A DNA stretch of 64,000 nt. Origin: Meconema thalassinum. Lineage: Eukaryota; Arthropoda; Insecta; Orthoptera; Tettigoniidae. The stretch spans positions 132,620,346 to 132,684,345 of the forward strand of contig OX336388.2 of assembly GCA_946902985.2 (NCBI GenBank), in the 5' to 3' direction. A program made the translations under genes and the position numbers. Below the pieces are notes generated by a model. It did no database searches and had not been told where the DNA came from. It worked only from the letters and a program-made list of their open reading frames with translations. This document shows, piece after piece, positions 63,679-64,000 of the stretch (position 1 is its first letter; every line of letters begins with the position of its first letter).

Positions 63679-63832
63679 GTTTATAACGCTGTGGGACAGC
63701 GCCAGTAGGTGAGTCATTATACGCCACCGGTCGGTCCGGCGAGCAGGTCGAGAGGGTGAGTGACTGAGTGACGTCAGTTGAGTTCCGACAAGTCCCTTAA
63801 TCCTCTGGGTATCATGGCGAAAACGAAAGACT

Positions 63833-64000
63833 ATAGAAACAAATCTCGTTTGTATCAGCTCAGAGCTGACGACGAGCTGACGACATTAGTTGTGGTCGGA
63901 GGTGGCCATGTTCCAAAACCCAACAGAAAGTACGTACGTACGAGCAACGTAGGTTATTTATTTAATCATATGGTAATTTATACAATATACCATTATACAT
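63833..64000. other. Right flank of the foldback
   Basis: Contains the partner of the ~55-bp direct repeat (about 63893-63940), then AT-rich sequence to the window edge. Confidence 0.5.

Larger units (their letters stand above)
62309..63832. mobile_element. Foldback element with ~230-bp arms and an insertion in each
   Basis: Left arm: 62309-62431 plus 63192-63298, interrupted by a MITE. Right arm: about 63432-63502 plus 63679-63832, interrupted by an E8 fragment. Outer ends are TAGTCTTTCCGTTTGGCCAT and its near complement at 63813-63832. The arms pair over GACGTCA, CCGGTCCGGCGAG, ACTCACCTACT.GCGCTGTCC and TAAATTTACAATTTT. The loop is ~130 bp. It has no ORF. Confidence 0.82.

Overview
The window looks like intergenic, transposon-saturated DNA from a large animal genome, most likely an arthropod and probably an insect. 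The signs are (TAA)n-tailed non-LTR elements, RNase H-bearing LINEs of the I/R1/LOA group, mariner, Tigger and hAT remnants, Helitrons, and at least six tRNA-derived SINE-like families. No host protein gene, rRNA, functional tRNA or CRISPR array could be supported. Taxonomy is inference; nothing here fixes the species.

Layout. 0.4-14.4 kb: a chain of RTE-like LINE copies, one nearly full length (458-3896) and the rest 5'-truncated, joined through (AAT)n tracts. A nested pair of RNase H-type LINEs lies inside the chain (4332-6360, on the minus strand, splits an older plus-strand copy), together with SINEs and a Tigger-like MITE. 14.9-17.7 kb: a tandem duplication of an unknown ~740-bp unit plus a SINE. 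18.0-19.4 kb: two arrays of a 49-bp CT-rich minisatellite. 20-34 kb: copies of a family I call E8 (5' hairpin, internal monomers, microsatellite, 3' hairpin), and two Helitrons with internal tandem repeats. One Helitron sits in the 3' hairpin of an E8 copy; the other carries a 4.5-kb ORF-less insertion bounded by TGTACCCG/CGGGTACA. 34-48 kb: LINE 3' ends, an RLE-type LINE remnant, a hAT element with a perfect 8-bp target duplication, SINEs, a ~0.7-1 kb retroposon family (E7), and a mariner pseudogene with an internal triplication.

48.2-61.7 kb is one L2/CR1-like LINE opened twice. A young LTR retrotransposon (48352-56785) lies in its endonuclease domain. It has 1558-bp near-identical LTRs, a 5-bp target duplication, an initiator-tRNA-Met-like primer site and a polypurine tract, but a 5.3-kb interior with no recognisable coding capacity. 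An E8 element with a ~293-bp tandem array (57359-59808) lies between its endonuclease and reverse transcriptase. Removing both inserts restores a continuous reading frame across each junction. 62.3-63.8 kb is a long-armed foldback element, each arm of which carries a further insertion.

The genes therefore do not form a pathway; the content is layered mobile elements. RTE-, I/R1- and L2-like enzymes are the likely machinery for the RTE tails, and possibly for the SINEs and E7. The most unusual items are E8, the coding-free LTR element, the covarying stem-loop at RTE 3' ends, the foldback element and the 4.5-kb insertion in the Helitron array.
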